Of a stretch of DNA of 64,000 nt, positions 63,871 through 64,000 are shown piece by piece. Position 1 is the stretch's first letter. Each line of letters begins with the position of its first letter. The stretch spans positions 167,001 to 231,000 of the forward strand of contig WBZZ01004019.1 of the NCBI GenBank assembly GCA_019918135.1, written 5' to 3'. The notes below the pieces were generated by a model. The model saw nothing but the letters and a program-made list of their open reading frames with translations, was not told the DNA's origin and did no database searches. The DNA comes from Paulinella micropora. Its lineage: Eukaryota > Cercozoa > Imbricatea > Euglyphida > Paulinellidae. The translations under genes were made by a program, and so were the position numbers.

Positions 63871-64000
63871 CGTCCTAATAGTATATGCTTAATAATATAA
63901 TTTTTTCAACAATTGTTCAAAGAGTGGGTCGGTGTATTCTGATTTTCCACTACTATTTCCAAATGTTTCATATTCAAGATAGTTAATACATCTACCGATG

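Overview
The window is nuclear DNA of a unicellular eukaryote (protist or alga, not identified further). It looks like a mosaic of four kinds of DNA. Two genes at 33.8-40.2 kb have ordinary short GT-AG introns and intact exons. Everything else appears viral or transposon-derived, with many broken reading frames. No tRNA, rRNA or CRISPR array was seen. Block 1 (1-26.2 kb) is GC-rich and gene-dense, with no recognisable introns. Its spacers are full of G, C, A and T homopolymers and GA/CT tracts. It carries a Ser/Thr/Pro-linked secreted protein, a large Cys-rich protein of duplicated FWNSW modules, a heliorhodopsin-like 7-TM protein, two F-box/LRR-like proteins, a degenerate protein kinase, a RING-finger protein, an Rpb3-type RNA polymerase subunit ending in Rpb1-CTD-like heptads, a four-member paralogous family, a possible tyrosine recombinase and a multi-pass membrane protein. 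This mix suggests an endogenised large DNA virus, but no virus hallmark gene such as a capsid lies in the window, so that is inference. Block 2 (26.2-32.1 kb) is a decayed Ty1/copia retrotransposon (gag-like, protease, integrase, reverse transcriptase, RNase H). It joins Block 1 abruptly in the middle of an ORF, and no 5' LTR was found. Block 3 (32.1-41 kb) is host-like. It holds a 266-bp TA-flanked MITE, an intron-containing LRR gene, microsatellites and an intron-containing coiled-coil gene. Block 4 (41.2-58.6 kb) is AT-rich and is a near-complete Polinton/Polinton-like virus integrated in the genome. It has protein-primed DNA polymerase B, an exonuclease-X-like protein, the major and minor capsid proteins, an adenain-type cysteine protease fused to a long N-terminal region, a packaging ATPase, a 3-kb phage-style fibre with a discoidin-like domain and an S74 chaperone, a D12 DNA methyltransferase and a retroviral-type integrase. 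Replication genes point right and morphogenesis genes point left, meeting at a hairpin. Several starts share an ATATAC(A/T)ATG motif. From 58.6 kb to the window end lie fragments of a second related element with its own integrase on the opposite strand. Frame breaks are frequent in Blocks 1, 2 and 4, while the Block 3 genes read cleanly. This favours real decay of the mobile and viral parts over pervasive sequencing error, though some homopolymer indels could be technical.
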